Positions 52,325-60,192 of a stretch of 64,000 bases of DNA are shown here, piece by piece; positions within the stretch are counted from its first letter, which is position 1; every line of letters begins with the position of its first letter. Position numbers and translations under genes: made by a program. The DNA comes from an uncultured Jannaschia sp. (lineage in GTDB: Bacteria; Pseudomonadota; Alphaproteobacteria; Rhodobacterales; Rhodobacteraceae). The notes below the pieces were generated by a model. The model searched no databases and was not told the origin of the DNA. It saw only the letters and a program-made list of their open reading frames with translations. The stretch is taken from assembly GCF_947494025.1 (NCBI RefSeq), contig NZ_CANLTQ010000012.1, positions 1-64,000 of the forward strand, given 5' to 3'.

Positions 52325-52352
52325 CAACTGTCGCAGCGTCGCGAAACAGTTG
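52325..52352. promoter_or_regulatory. Inverted repeat CAACTGT-N14-ACAGTTG
   Basis: A perfect 7-base inverted repeat with 14-base spacer, 157 bases before the sugar dehydrogenase gene. It is relatively AT-rich for this region. It could be an operator for a dimeric regulator of the dehydrogenase/cytochrome pair. Confidence 0.4.
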
Positions 52353-52508
52353 CGCGAAACGAAGGCGTCGCCCATCCTGACCGGGCCCGCCGCCCGGCCG
52401 TTTCGGGGCGCGCGCACGGAACCGGAGGCCCGTCGCGGCGGCGACGGGAAGTTCCGTCGCCGTCGAAGCCGGTCGGGCCGGGGGCACGGTAAAGGGAGGA
52501 ATGCCACG

Positions 52509-53777
52509 ATGAGATACCTGACGACGACGATCCTCGCGGGAACGCTGGCGCTGCCGGTCGGGCCCGCCCTGGCGCAGCAGGCGGAGCTGCCCGACAACAT
52601 CGAGCGATTGCAGAACATGCAGTCGACCGGCACGACGAGCTTTCAGCAGATCGCGCAGGAGGGACCGTTCGCCGACGGCATCCGCGAAACGCTCGACCGG
52701 ATCGAGATGCCCGAGGGCTTCGAGATCGAGCTCTACGCGATCGTGCCCGACGCCCGGCACATGGCCGTCGGCCCGCAGGGGGTCGTGACCTTCGTGGGCA
52801 CCCGCAAGGACAAGATCTGGGCGGTCACCGACCGCAACAAGGATCGCGTGGCCGACGAGGTGAAGGACTTCGCGCCCTCGCTGACCTTCACGATCCCCAA
52901 CGGCGTGTGCTTCGGGCCGGACGGCATGCTCTACACGGTGGAGCAGAACCGCGTCCTGGTCTTTCCCGCCGCCGAGTTCTTCTACGAAAGCCCCGACGTC
53001 GCCGTGGGTCAGGTCGTGGCGCAGGGCGAGCTGATCCCCCCGGAGGAGGAGAGCTTCAACCATTCCGCCCGCGTCTGCCGGATGGGCCCGGAGGACGGCA
53101 AGCTCTACATCTCGCTGGGCCAGCCCCACAACGTGCCGCCGCCCGAGAAGATGGACCTCTACACCGAACAGGGCATCGGCGGCATGATCCGCATGAACAC
53201 CGACGGCACGGAGCGGGAGGTCTACACGCTGGGCATCCGCAACTCGGTCGGCCACGACTTCCACCCGGAGACCGGCGAGCTGTGGTTCACCGACAACCAG
53301 GTGGACGGCATGGGCGACGACATCCCGCCGGGCGAGATCAATCGCCAGACCGGGATGGGCCAGCATTTCGGTTTCCCGTATTACGGCGGCGGCGACGTCC
53401 GCACGGCGGAGTACGAGGGCGAGGAGCCGCCCGCCGACGTGGTGATGCCGGTGGTGGAGACGGTGGCGCATGCGGCCGATCTGGGCATGACCTTCTACAC
53501 CGGCTCGATGTTCCCCGACCGCTACCGAAACGCGATCTTCTCCGCGCAGCACGGCTCCTGGAACCGGACCGAGCCGGTGGGCGCGCGCGTGATGGTCACC
53601 ACGCTCGACGCGGAGGGCAACGCCACGACCGAGCCGTTCGCGGAAGGCTGGCTCGACGAGAACGGCGAGTATCTGGGCCGGCCCGTCGCCGTGGCGCAGC
53701 TTCGCGACGGCTCGCTTCTGGTGTCCGACGACCTTGTCGGCGCGATCTACAGGATCAGCTACGAGGGCCGCGAGTGA
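52509..53777 (+). CDS. PQQ-dependent sugar dehydrogenase (sorbosone dehydrogenase type)
   Basis: 422-residue periplasmic protein with a Sec signal peptide (cleavage after ALA near 22). The six-bladed propeller of soluble quinoprotein aldose/sorbosone dehydrogenases shows in MAVGPQGVVTFVGTRKDKIWAVTD, IPNGVCFGPDGMLYTVEQNRV, RNSVGHDFHPETGELWFTDN and FSAQHGSWNRTEPVGARVM. It oxidises sugars outside the cytoplasm and passes electrons to a c-type cytochrome, encoded by the next gene, which overlaps by 4 bases. AGGGAGGA before the ATG supports the start. No PQQ synthesis gene is in the window. Confidence 0.85.
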   Translation: MRYLTTTILAGTLALPVGPALAQQAELPDNIERLQNMQSTGTTSFQQIAQEGPFADGIRETLDRIEMPEGFEIELYAIVPDARHMAVGPQGVVTFVGTRKDKIWAVTDRNKDRVADEVKDFAPSLTFTIPNGVCFGPDGMLYTVEQNRVLVFPAAEFFYESPDVAVGQVVAQGELIPPEEESFNHSARVCRMGPEDGKLYISLGQPHNVPPPEKMDLYTEQGIGGMIRMNTDGTEREVYTLGIRNSVGHDFHPETGELWFTDNQVDGMGDDIPPGEINRQTGMGQHFGFPYYGGGDVRTAEYEGEEPPADVVMPVVETVAHAADLGMTFYTGSMFPDRYRNAIFSAQHGSWNRTEPVGARVMVTTLDAEGNATTEPFAEGWLDENGEYLGRPVAVAQLRDGSLLVSDDLVGAIYRISYEGRE

Positions 53778-54340
53778 AGCTTTTCGCACTGGCGCTCGGC
53801 GGGGTTTTCCTCGCCGGGCCGCTCGCCGCGCAGGCGGGCGACCCGGAGGCCGGGCGCGCGCTGGCCGGGCAATGCCGCACCTGCCACGGGCTGGACGGGG
53901 TCGCGCAGATCCCCGTGGCGCCGAATATCGGCGGGGAGCCCGCCCCCTATCTCGCGCGGCAGCTCGAGGCGTTCCGGTCGGGCGCGCGGGTGAACGAGAT
54001 GATGAGCGTCGTCGCGGCGTCGCTGTCGGACGCGCAGATCGCCGATCTCGCGGCATGGTACGCCTCCCACCGCCCGGTCGCGAGCCTTTCGGCGGACCCG
54101 TCCGACGCGCCCGAGCTCTGCAGCGCGTGCCACGGCGCCGACGGGATCTCGGTGATCGAGGACGCGCCGAACCTCGCGGGCGAGAACAGCATCTATACGG
54201 AGACGCAGCTCAAGGCATTCCGCTCCGGCAGGCGGGAAAGCGAGGTGATGGGCCCGATCGCGGCGGAGCTGTCGGACGCCGATATCCGGGCGGTCAGCGA
54301 CTGGTACGCCGCGACCACGCTGGAGATCGTGTCGCCCTGA
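53774..54340 (+). CDS. Diheme cytochrome c (cytochrome c4-like)
   Basis: 188-residue periplasmic cytochrome with a short signal peptide (cleaved near AAQ, about 20). Two repeats carry heme-binding motifs CRTCH (34-38) and CSACH (116-120), each followed by a repeat ending in LEAFRSG or LKAFRSG and a Met-bearing segment (NEMMSVV, SEVMGPI) that would supply the axial ligand. It starts with GTG overlapping the dehydrogenase stop (GTGA). It probably accepts electrons from the quinoprotein and feeds the terminal oxidase. Confidence 0.9.
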   Translation: MKLFALALGGVFLAGPLAAQAGDPEAGRALAGQCRTCHGLDGVAQIPVAPNIGGEPAPYLARQLEAFRSGARVNEMMSVVAASLSDAQIADLAAWYASHRPVASLSADPSDAPELCSACHGADGISVIEDAPNLAGENSIYTETQLKAFRSGRRESEVMGPIAAELSDADIRAVSDWYAATTLEIVSP

Positions 54341-54358
54341 CGGCGCGCGGGGCAGGGC

Positions 54359-54772
54359 CTACAGGATCTGGTCGAGACCCCAGAACCGGCGCACCTGCTC
54401 CATCCAGACCCCGTGCGCCCCGGCATCCGGGCCGGGGACGCGTTCGACGCGGAAGCCGAAGCGTTCCAGCCCGGCCTGCCCGTCCTCGGACAGGATGACG
54501 ATCTCCACGTCCCGCTCCAGCGCCAGCGCGGCGAGGCGCATGGCGCGTTCGGCGGCGTCCGGCCCTTCGCCCGTCACCCGGAAGCCGACGCAGATCGCAT
54601 CCTCGCGCTTGAAGCGCGGCTCGGGCAGGGGCAGGGCGCCGATGGCGGGGAAGACGTCGCGGCCCGGAGGAACGGGCGCGGGATCGAAGAGCGCCGTCAG
54701 GTCGTCGATGTCATCGGCGCGATGCGGCGCGATCCGCGTCAGTATCGTCCAGTAATCCGGCATCATCGTCAT
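54359..54772 (-). CDS. Hypothetical protein of a glycosyltransferase operon
   Basis: 137 residues, no family recognised. It starts at ATG 54772 inside the end of the upstream glycosyltransferase gene (62-base overlap), with GAGGAGG just before it; ATG 54766 has better spacing. The protein alternates short strands and helices (AICVGFRVTGEG, AMRLAALALERDVEIVILSEDG, GFRVERVPGP) in a Rossmann-like pattern and ends VRRFWGLDQIL. There is no signal peptide or membrane helix. Strong coupling suggests it acts with the glycosyltransferase. Confidence 0.65.
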   Translation of the reverse strand: MTMMPDYWTILTRIAPHRADDIDDLTALFDPAPVPPGRDVFPAIGALPLPEPRFKREDAICVGFRVTGEGPDAAERAMRLAALALERDVEIVILSEDGQAGLERFGFRVERVPGPDAGAHGVWMEQVRRFWGLDQIL

Positions 54773-56813
54773 GCACCTCCTCGATGGCGCGCGCGGCGGC
54801 GCGGTTGCCCGGTTCCGGCAGTTCGATCCGGCGAAGCCGCGCCGCCGCCGCCGCCGCCTCGCCGCGCGCGAGGAAGCGCGAAAGCTCCCGTTCGAGCCGG
54901 GCAAGCTCGTTCGGCTCGACGAGCGCGGCCAGACCCCGCTCGCGCGCCGCGCCGGCCCGGGCCCTCTGGTCGTCCATGAAGGCGCCGGTCTGCGGCAGGA
55001 AGATCGCGGGCGTCCGGTTGTAGAGCACCTCGTGGAAGAGGTTGTAGCCGCCGGCGGCCACGCAGAGATCGGCCGCGGCGAGCAGGATGCCGGCCCGCCC
55101 GGTGCGGACCACGCGGCTCCGCCGCCATCCGAACCAGCCGGCCTCCTGCCGTGCGCCGGGCCAGACGACGACGAGATGGAGCGTGTCGCGCCGCGATTCC
55201 ATCATGCCGCAGAGCGCCTGGATCTGCGCGCCCCGGTCCGCCGCGATCCCGCCGCCGAGCAGGGTGACCACGAGGTGATCGAAGCGGACGCCGTAGCGCT
55301 CGGTCAGGGATGCGCGAAACGCGGCGCGCGCCTCGGCCGGGAGCGTCGTGCGGCGGACCACGGGTCCGACCTCGCGCACGTGATCGCCGTGGGAATAGCG
55401 GGTGTTGAGTTCCGCGAAGGCCTCGAGGGGCACGACCACGCGCGCGAACACCTTCTCGCGGTCGAGCGCCACGGAATTGTCCTGCGTCGTCTGCCACAGG
55501 CCGCGACGGATCCAGACGCCGCGAAGCCGGTTCTCCAGGATCGTGCGGTAGATGGAGTCGAACACGTAGCCGCCGTCGAAGACGAGCGTCCGCCCCCCCG
55601 CCGTCAGCGCGCGGAGGCGGGTATGGTTCGCGAGGTCGTTCTCGAAGCTCTGCCGGTGGAAATCGCTCCGCTGGATCAGCGGCATGACGTCGAAGCCGTA
55701 GGATTTCACGAGGCGGGTGCAGCTCGGAAAGGCGGCGAAGACGGGGGCGGGCGCGGTCAACTCGCGCGCGACCAGCGCGCAACGCTGCGCGTGGCCGAGG
55801 CCGATGCCGTTCGTCGGCACGAAGGTCAGCGGCGCGCGGCCTTGCGCGGGGTCGGACGGCGGGGGGGCGGCCGGCGCGGGGGGGCCGAGGCCGGGCATCG
55901 CCGTCGCGGGGGCGAAGCCCTCGGCGGCCCGCGATCCGGCGGTCCGGCGTCCGAGTTCGGCGAGGTTGGGCAGGATCTCCGCGTCCAGGAACGGCGCGAG
56001 CGTCGCGGTGTCGACCGGCGCGCGCACGAAGAGTTCCAGCGCGGCGGCGACCGCATGGCCGGGCGTGGCGTCGAGCAGCGGCACCCCCGAACGGCCGAGC
56101 GTCGCGACGAGGCACTGGAGCCGGTAGTTCCCCAGAAGCGGCGCGAACGTCGCGCAGATGTCGACCCGCTCCGCGAGGTCGGCGGGCAGCACCTCGCCGT
56201 AATGGAAGACCGGTACCCCGATGCCGTGCGCCGCCTGCCATTCCCGCTTGGCGCGACCGTTCGTCAGCACGGTCACACGGAAGCGCCGCGACAGCGCGAG
56301 GGCGGTGACGCCCGCCGCCTCGCGCGGATCGGCGAGGTCCGGCTCGACGAGGAGGAGGCGCGGGATCGCGGCGGGTCCGCCGTGGCGGGGCGTTCCGAAG
56401 ATCGGGCCGGCGGCGCCGGCCGGGCCGGACCAGTCGCGCTCCGGCAGGTCGTGCAGCTCCGGCTCGGTGCCGAAGACGTAGGAGAGCCTCGCCCGCAGGC
56501 CGATCGCCGCCTGCCGGCTCGGAAACGTGCCGAAGGCCCGGCAACGCACGGATCCGCCCGCGAGGCGCCGCAGCGCGACAAGCTTCTGGTCCGACAGCCG
56601 ATGCGCCGCCAGGAGAAGCACCTCGTCCCCGGCCTCGGGGCGGGTGTCGCCGAGATAGGGCGCGAGGTCGAATTGCAGGTTCCGGCGCAGGTCTGGCGGG
56701 ACCGAATCCGCGTGGATGCGGGCGGGGAAGCCCGCCGCGGCGAGCTGGCTCACGAAGACCGCCAGATCCTCGAGATGCCGCGTTTCCGCTCCGCAGGTGT
56801 CACAGAAGAACAT
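54711..56813 (-). CDS. Large glycosyltransferase, MurG/GT28-like C-terminal half
   Basis: 700 residues. The N-terminal third starts with a Cys pair (MFFCDTCGAETRHLEDL) and includes GT-like strands (RLLLVEPDLADPREAAGVTALAL). The C-terminal half from about 330 resembles GT-B transferases of the GlcNAc-transferase type: FVPTNGIGLGHAQRCALVAREL, LVVTLLGGGIAADRG, and a donor-binding end LLAAADLCVAAGGYNLFHEVLYNRTPAIFLPQ (key residues AGGYN, HEVL, PAIFLP). A low-complexity Ala/Pro stretch (about 300-325) joins the halves. The gene overlaps the previous one by 14 bases. It probably adds a sugar to a surface glycan; the donor is unknown. Confidence 0.75.
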   Translation of the reverse strand: MFFCDTCGAETRHLEDLAVFVSQLAAAGFPARIHADSVPPDLRRNLQFDLAPYLGDTRPEAGDEVLLLAAHRLSDQKLVALRRLAGGSVRCRAFGTFPSRQAAIGLRARLSYVFGTEPELHDLPERDWSGPAGAAGPIFGTPRHGGPAAIPRLLLVEPDLADPREAAGVTALALSRRFRVTVLTNGRAKREWQAAHGIGVPVFHYGEVLPADLAERVDICATFAPLLGNYRLQCLVATLGRSGVPLLDATPGHAVAAALELFVRAPVDTATLAPFLDAEILPNLAELGRRTAGSRAAEGFAPATAMPGLGPPAPAAPPPSDPAQGRAPLTFVPTNGIGLGHAQRCALVARELTAPAPVFAAFPSCTRLVKSYGFDVMPLIQRSDFHRQSFENDLANHTRLRALTAGGRTLVFDGGYVFDSIYRTILENRLRGVWIRRGLWQTTQDNSVALDREKVFARVVVPLEAFAELNTRYSHGDHVREVGPVVRRTTLPAEARAAFRASLTERYGVRFDHLVVTLLGGGIAADRGAQIQALCGMMESRRDTLHLVVVWPGARQEAGWFGWRRSRVVRTGRAGILLAAADLCVAAGGYNLFHEVLYNRTPAIFLPQTGAFMDDQRARAGAARERGLAALVEPNELARLERELSRFLARGEAAAAAARLRRIELPEPGNRAAARAIEEVHDDDAGLLDDTDADRAASRR

Positions 56814-57909
56814 CGGACCGCGCCTCCAGCTGCGAAAGGCCCCCGCCGACCGCGGCGCGGAACGCCTCCGGCCGGAACCGCGCGAGCCAGTCCTGCGCCC
56901 GCGCCGCGAAGGCCGCGTACTCGGCGGGCGCGGCGAGAAAGCGGGCGATCGTCGCGTCGACCTCCTCCGGGCCGGTCGCCACCACGGCGGGGCCGAAATT
57001 CTCCGCCGTCGCGGGATCGGTCAGGACCACCTTGCCAGCGGCGATGGCCTCCGCGATGACGCGGCCGAAGCTTTCGCGCCAGAGCGGATGCGTGAAATAG
57101 ACGAAGAAGTCGATCTCCTCCAGGAAGCGCGCGACCTCCGTTTCGCCGAACCGGCGCAGGTCCCAGTGGGCGGGCACGTCGTCCGGCTCCGACAGGAAGC
57201 CGTCGCCGCCGAGGATGACCACGCGCTCCGCATGGGCGGGGAAATGCCGCAGCATCCACTCCGTCGGCGGAAACTTCTCCGCTCCCGGACGCGAATGCCG
57301 CCCCCGACGGTCCCGCGGCGCGCGGGTCGGCGGCCGGACGGGCATGTCGCAGATATTGAACCAGTCGAACGGGGTCAGCGCCCAGGACGCATCCGTCTGC
57401 CGCAGCCATTCCTCGACGGAGCGACGGTTCGTGGCCGAGACGGGCGCGAGCCAGCGCGACGACGCGACGAGACGGGATTCGAGGAGGGACAGGCAATGCG
57501 CGACGTCGAAGCCCTCGCCGCCGCCGGGACGAAGGAAGTTCTCGTGCGTGACCAGCACGGCGGAGGCGCAGCTGAACCGCACCGGCAGCGCCGTGTCGAA
57601 CTTCAGCGCGGACGGGTTGTGGAAGACGATCGTGTCGGCGCGGACGACGGGCGGGGCCCATACGAGGTCGAGCCCCTCACCCTCCAGCGCGTCGGAAAGC
57701 GCCGTGTTCACCTCCCGGCCCCGGAACATCGCGGTCTCGATCCCGACGACGCGGAGATCGACCGCCGGCGCGAGGGCCCGGATCTCGGCGGCCACCGCGC
57801 TCGAGGTTCCGCCCGGGAACCGGGGGTCGAGCACCAGGGCCACGCGGCGCCGGCGGCCCGACGGCAGACGGAAACCGCCGGCGGCGTCCGGTCCCGGCTC
57901 CAGCCGCAT
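56800..57909 (-). CDS. GT4-like glycosyltransferase
   Basis: 369 residues of GT-B fold: N-terminal VALVLDPRFPGGTSSAVAAEI, then LVWAPPVVRADTIVFHNP, and a C-terminal domain with FLEEIDFFVYFTHPLWRESFGRVIAEAIAAGKVVLTDP (key residues ESFGRVIAEAIAAGK), the donor-binding EX7E-type segment. It begins immediately after the TAG of the small secreted protein gene (no gap) and overlaps the next glycosyltransferase by 14 bases, so the three genes are one transcription unit. Confidence 0.78.
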   Translation of the reverse strand: MRLEPGPDAAGGFRLPSGRRRRVALVLDPRFPGGTSSAVAAEIRALAPAVDLRVVGIETAMFRGREVNTALSDALEGEGLDLVWAPPVVRADTIVFHNPSALKFDTALPVRFSCASAVLVTHENFLRPGGGEGFDVAHCLSLLESRLVASSRWLAPVSATNRRSVEEWLRQTDASWALTPFDWFNICDMPVRPPTRAPRDRRGRHSRPGAEKFPPTEWMLRHFPAHAERVVILGGDGFLSEPDDVPAHWDLRRFGETEVARFLEEIDFFVYFTHPLWRESFGRVIAEAIAAGKVVLTDPATAENFGPAVVATGPEEVDATIARFLAAPAEYAAFAARAQDWLARFRPEAFRAAVGGGLSQLEARSDVLL

Positions 57910-58215
57910 CTAGTAGACGGAGGCCGATTGGGCGCTCGCGGAATCCTCCTCCTCCGGCTGGCCGATGCCCAGAAATCCGATCATGTTGCGCGATTCCGCC
58001 ATGAACTGTCCGAGAAGGCGCGACAGGTCCGTGTAACCTTGCAGCAGCTCCGGATTCTCGGCCAGGTAGAGCCGCAACCGGGCGACATCGTTCGACTCGA
58101 GCAAATCCTGGATCACCTCCAGCTGCTCCAGCGTCGGGTCGGCCGCAGAGGCGGTGTGGCCGAACGGCATGGCCATGACCATGGCCGAGATCGCGACGGC
58201 ATATCTCCGCTTCAT
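57910..58215 (-). CDS. Small secreted protein, unknown function
   Basis: 101 residues from ATG 58215. A signal peptide (KRRYAVAISAMVMAMPFGHTASA, hydrophobic 6-18, cleavage after ASA near 24) leads to an acidic helical mature part (TLEQLEVIQDLLESNDVARLRLYL, PELLQGYTDLSRLLGQFM) ending GIGQPEEEDSASAQSASVY. No family is recognised. It heads the glycosyltransferase operon, which suggests a periplasmic or extracellular partner of the glycan. A longer frame to 58320 lacks a ribosome site. Confidence 0.65.
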   Translation of the reverse strand: MKRRYAVAISAMVMAMPFGHTASAADPTLEQLEVIQDLLESNDVARLRLYLAENPELLQGYTDLSRLLGQFMAESRNMIGFLGIGQPEEEDSASAQSASVY

Positions 58216-58371
58216 CTGTCCCGTTCCCCTCCCGACGGCCTCTCGACCGCGTTTCCCCAAAATCGTTAATAGCGGTCCGGGCCACCGAGCGAAAGTCTCG
58301 CGCGCCGTCGCGCCGGTCACGTCATGCGCGGCGCTTCGGCCCCGGCGATCCCCGGGCGTCGCGGATCCGCT

Positions 58372-59967
58372 CTATTCCAGCTGATCGAGGAGAAGCCGCT
58401 CGACCGCGCCGGCGAGGCGCTGCCGCTCGCGTTCCTGCTGCGTGACGCGGCGGGCGGCGGTGGCGGCGCGGGACACGGCATCCTCCGACGCGGCGCGCGT
58501 TGCGGGCGCGGCGGCGCGCGCCCGTGCCACGGGCGGCGCGCCCTCGCCCTGCAGCCAGACTTCGAGGAAGCCTTCCGGCGGCCGCGCTCCCGCATCCGTG
58601 AAGCTGCGCACGGCGACCGCCGCGCCGTCGAACGCCGTCGAGGTGGAGGCGGCGACCGCTTCGGCGGCCGCCCGGTCGCTTTCGTGGTAGAACCTCACCT
58701 GCGTCGAGCTGATGCGGATGGAGGCGGGATAAACGGTGACGTCGGCGAAACCGGCATCCGATAGCTCCGCCGACACCAGGTCGGCCTCCGCCGGCGCGAC
58801 GGCGGGGTAATGAACGGCGACCCTCGCTGGCTGGGAGGCCGGAGGCGCGGCAGTTGCTGTTTGAGACGGCGGCGCGGGGTTCGCCGGCGGGGCGAGGGGC
58901 GCGTCGCGCTCCACGGAGGGCCGGAGCGTCGCCGGCGACGCCGTGGCCAGGGCAACCGGGCCGGTTTTGGCGTCTTGCGGCAAAGCCGGTGGAACGGATG
59001 CGCCGTCGTCGGATACCGGCCTCTGCACGGCGGTCGCGGCGGGCGGCACCGCGCCCGGTCGGAGCGGTGCGACAGGGGTCGCGTCCCCGGTTCCGACCGC
59101 GTCCGCCGGCGCGAGCCCGGGCCGCGAACCGGCACGGACCGGCGGGCCGGGGGCGGGGAGCGCGTCCGGCACGGACGCCACTTCGCCGTCGGCGGCCGCA
59201 TCGTTGGCGAGGGCGGGGCGCCCCTCCGATCCCGTGCGAGGTGGAACCGAGGACGGGGCGGCGTCCTCCGGACCCGCCGCAGGCGTCGCGGCGGAGGGCG
59301 CAGGGGCGGGTTGTTCCGCCGTCGCGATCTTGGCCGGCTCCGACGCCGTCTGCGCGCGGACCGTGGACGCGGCCTCGTCCGCGGCGGGCGGCACGATGGC
59401 GATCTGCCAGCCCTGGAATTGCAGGACGAGGGTGGAGGCGGCCCCGAGCGCGATGCCTGCGAGCAGAACGGCGGCGGCCAGCACGGGGGTCCGGCGCTTC
59501 CGCTCCGTGACGACGGGCGACACGACACGCAGTCCGGAGGCGCCGGGCATCGCCGCGCGGGGGGCGGAGGCGGACCGATCCGTGTCATGGATCACCGCCA
59601 CCGGGCGCAGCGGCCTCGCGGGTTCGCCATCGGTGGAGCGGATCGGCCGGCCTCCGGCGAGGGCGGGCAGCCCCGGACCGGGCGCGCGAAGGTCCGGCGA
59701 CGGAGCGCCTTCGGGCCTCGGGCGAAGAGGACGCTTGCGGTCGGAGGGAACAGGGTTGTCCGCGACCTCGGGCTTTTTCGACCCGGGGCCGGGCTCCGCC
59801 TGCTGCACCTTGGCGGCCTTCGCGGCCAGCACCTCGGCGCGACGCGCGCGCGCGACCGCGAGCCGCGCCTCCAGGGCCTCGGGATCCATGAGCTTCCGGA
59901 TCGCCTCGCGTTCCGGGTCGCTCCTGCCATCGTTGTGATCGGGCAAGGCCCCCGTCCGAACCTGCAT
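58372..59967 (-). CDS. Single-pass membrane protein with LytR_C-like C-terminal domain
   Basis: 531 residues from ATG 59967, with GGAAG six bases upstream. Residues 1-155 are a basic, Pro-rich cytoplasmic region with a short helical stretch (28-55). A membrane helix spans 161-183 (PVLAAAVLLAGIALGAASTLVL). Residues 190-375 are a Pro/Ala-rich periplasmic linker, and about 380-460 resemble the LytR_C domain (RVAVHYPAVAPAEADLVS, AGFADVTVYPASI, STQVRFYHESDRAAAEAVA), found in envelope-associated proteins. The tail is a charged helix. The architecture suggests a linker between cytoplasm and envelope polymer. It lies 156 bases upstream of the glycosyltransferase operon. Confidence 0.65.
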   Translation of the reverse strand: MQVRTGALPDHNDGRSDPEREAIRKLMDPEALEARLAVARARRAEVLAAKAAKVQQAEPGPGSKKPEVADNPVPSDRKRPLRPRPEGAPSPDLRAPGPGLPALAGGRPIRSTDGEPARPLRPVAVIHDTDRSASAPRAAMPGASGLRVVSPVVTERKRRTPVLAAAVLLAGIALGAASTLVLQFQGWQIAIVPPAADEAASTVRAQTASEPAKIATAEQPAPAPSAATPAAGPEDAAPSSVPPRTGSEGRPALANDAAADGEVASVPDALPAPGPPVRAGSRPGLAPADAVGTGDATPVAPLRPGAVPPAATAVQRPVSDDGASVPPALPQDAKTGPVALATASPATLRPSVERDAPLAPPANPAPPSQTATAAPPASQPARVAVHYPAVAPAEADLVSAELSDAGFADVTVYPASIRISSTQVRFYHESDRAAAEAVAASTSTAFDGAAVAVRSFTDAGARPPEGFLEVWLQGEGAPPVARARAAAPATRAASEDAVSRAATAARRVTQQERERQRLAGAVERLLLDQLE

Positions 59968-59983
59968 GACGTCTTCCGGTTCG

Positions 59984-60012
59984 TTTTCGCGCGAATGGTT
60001 AATACGCGAAAA
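59984..60012. promoter_or_regulatory. Inverted repeat TTTTCGCG-N13-CGCGAAAA
   Basis: A perfect 8-base inverted repeat in the divergent region between the LytR_C-domain gene and the M20 peptidase gene, 17 bases before the former's start codon. The spacer contains ggttaata. Its position overlaps where a promoter or leader would be, so it is a good candidate operator. Confidence 0.45.
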
Positions 60013-60192
60013 TCGCCCCGCTCGCCAGTCGCGCAGACACCGGCCAGCGGGATTCCGCGCAGATCCCCTACGGTGCGCACGGGGCGCACGCGCCCTTGCG
60101 CCGCGACGCCGGCTTGTCGATCCTGCCACGAACGCGCCGCCACGACCCTCTGGCGTCGCAGGGACCGCGACCGAGATCTGAAAGGACATCCG

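Noticed and set aside
58810-60192. N-terminal extension in frame with the M20 peptidase
   Set aside because: It is antisense to the LytR_C-domain gene and low-complexity. The family N-terminus starts at ATG 60193 behind an AAAGGA.
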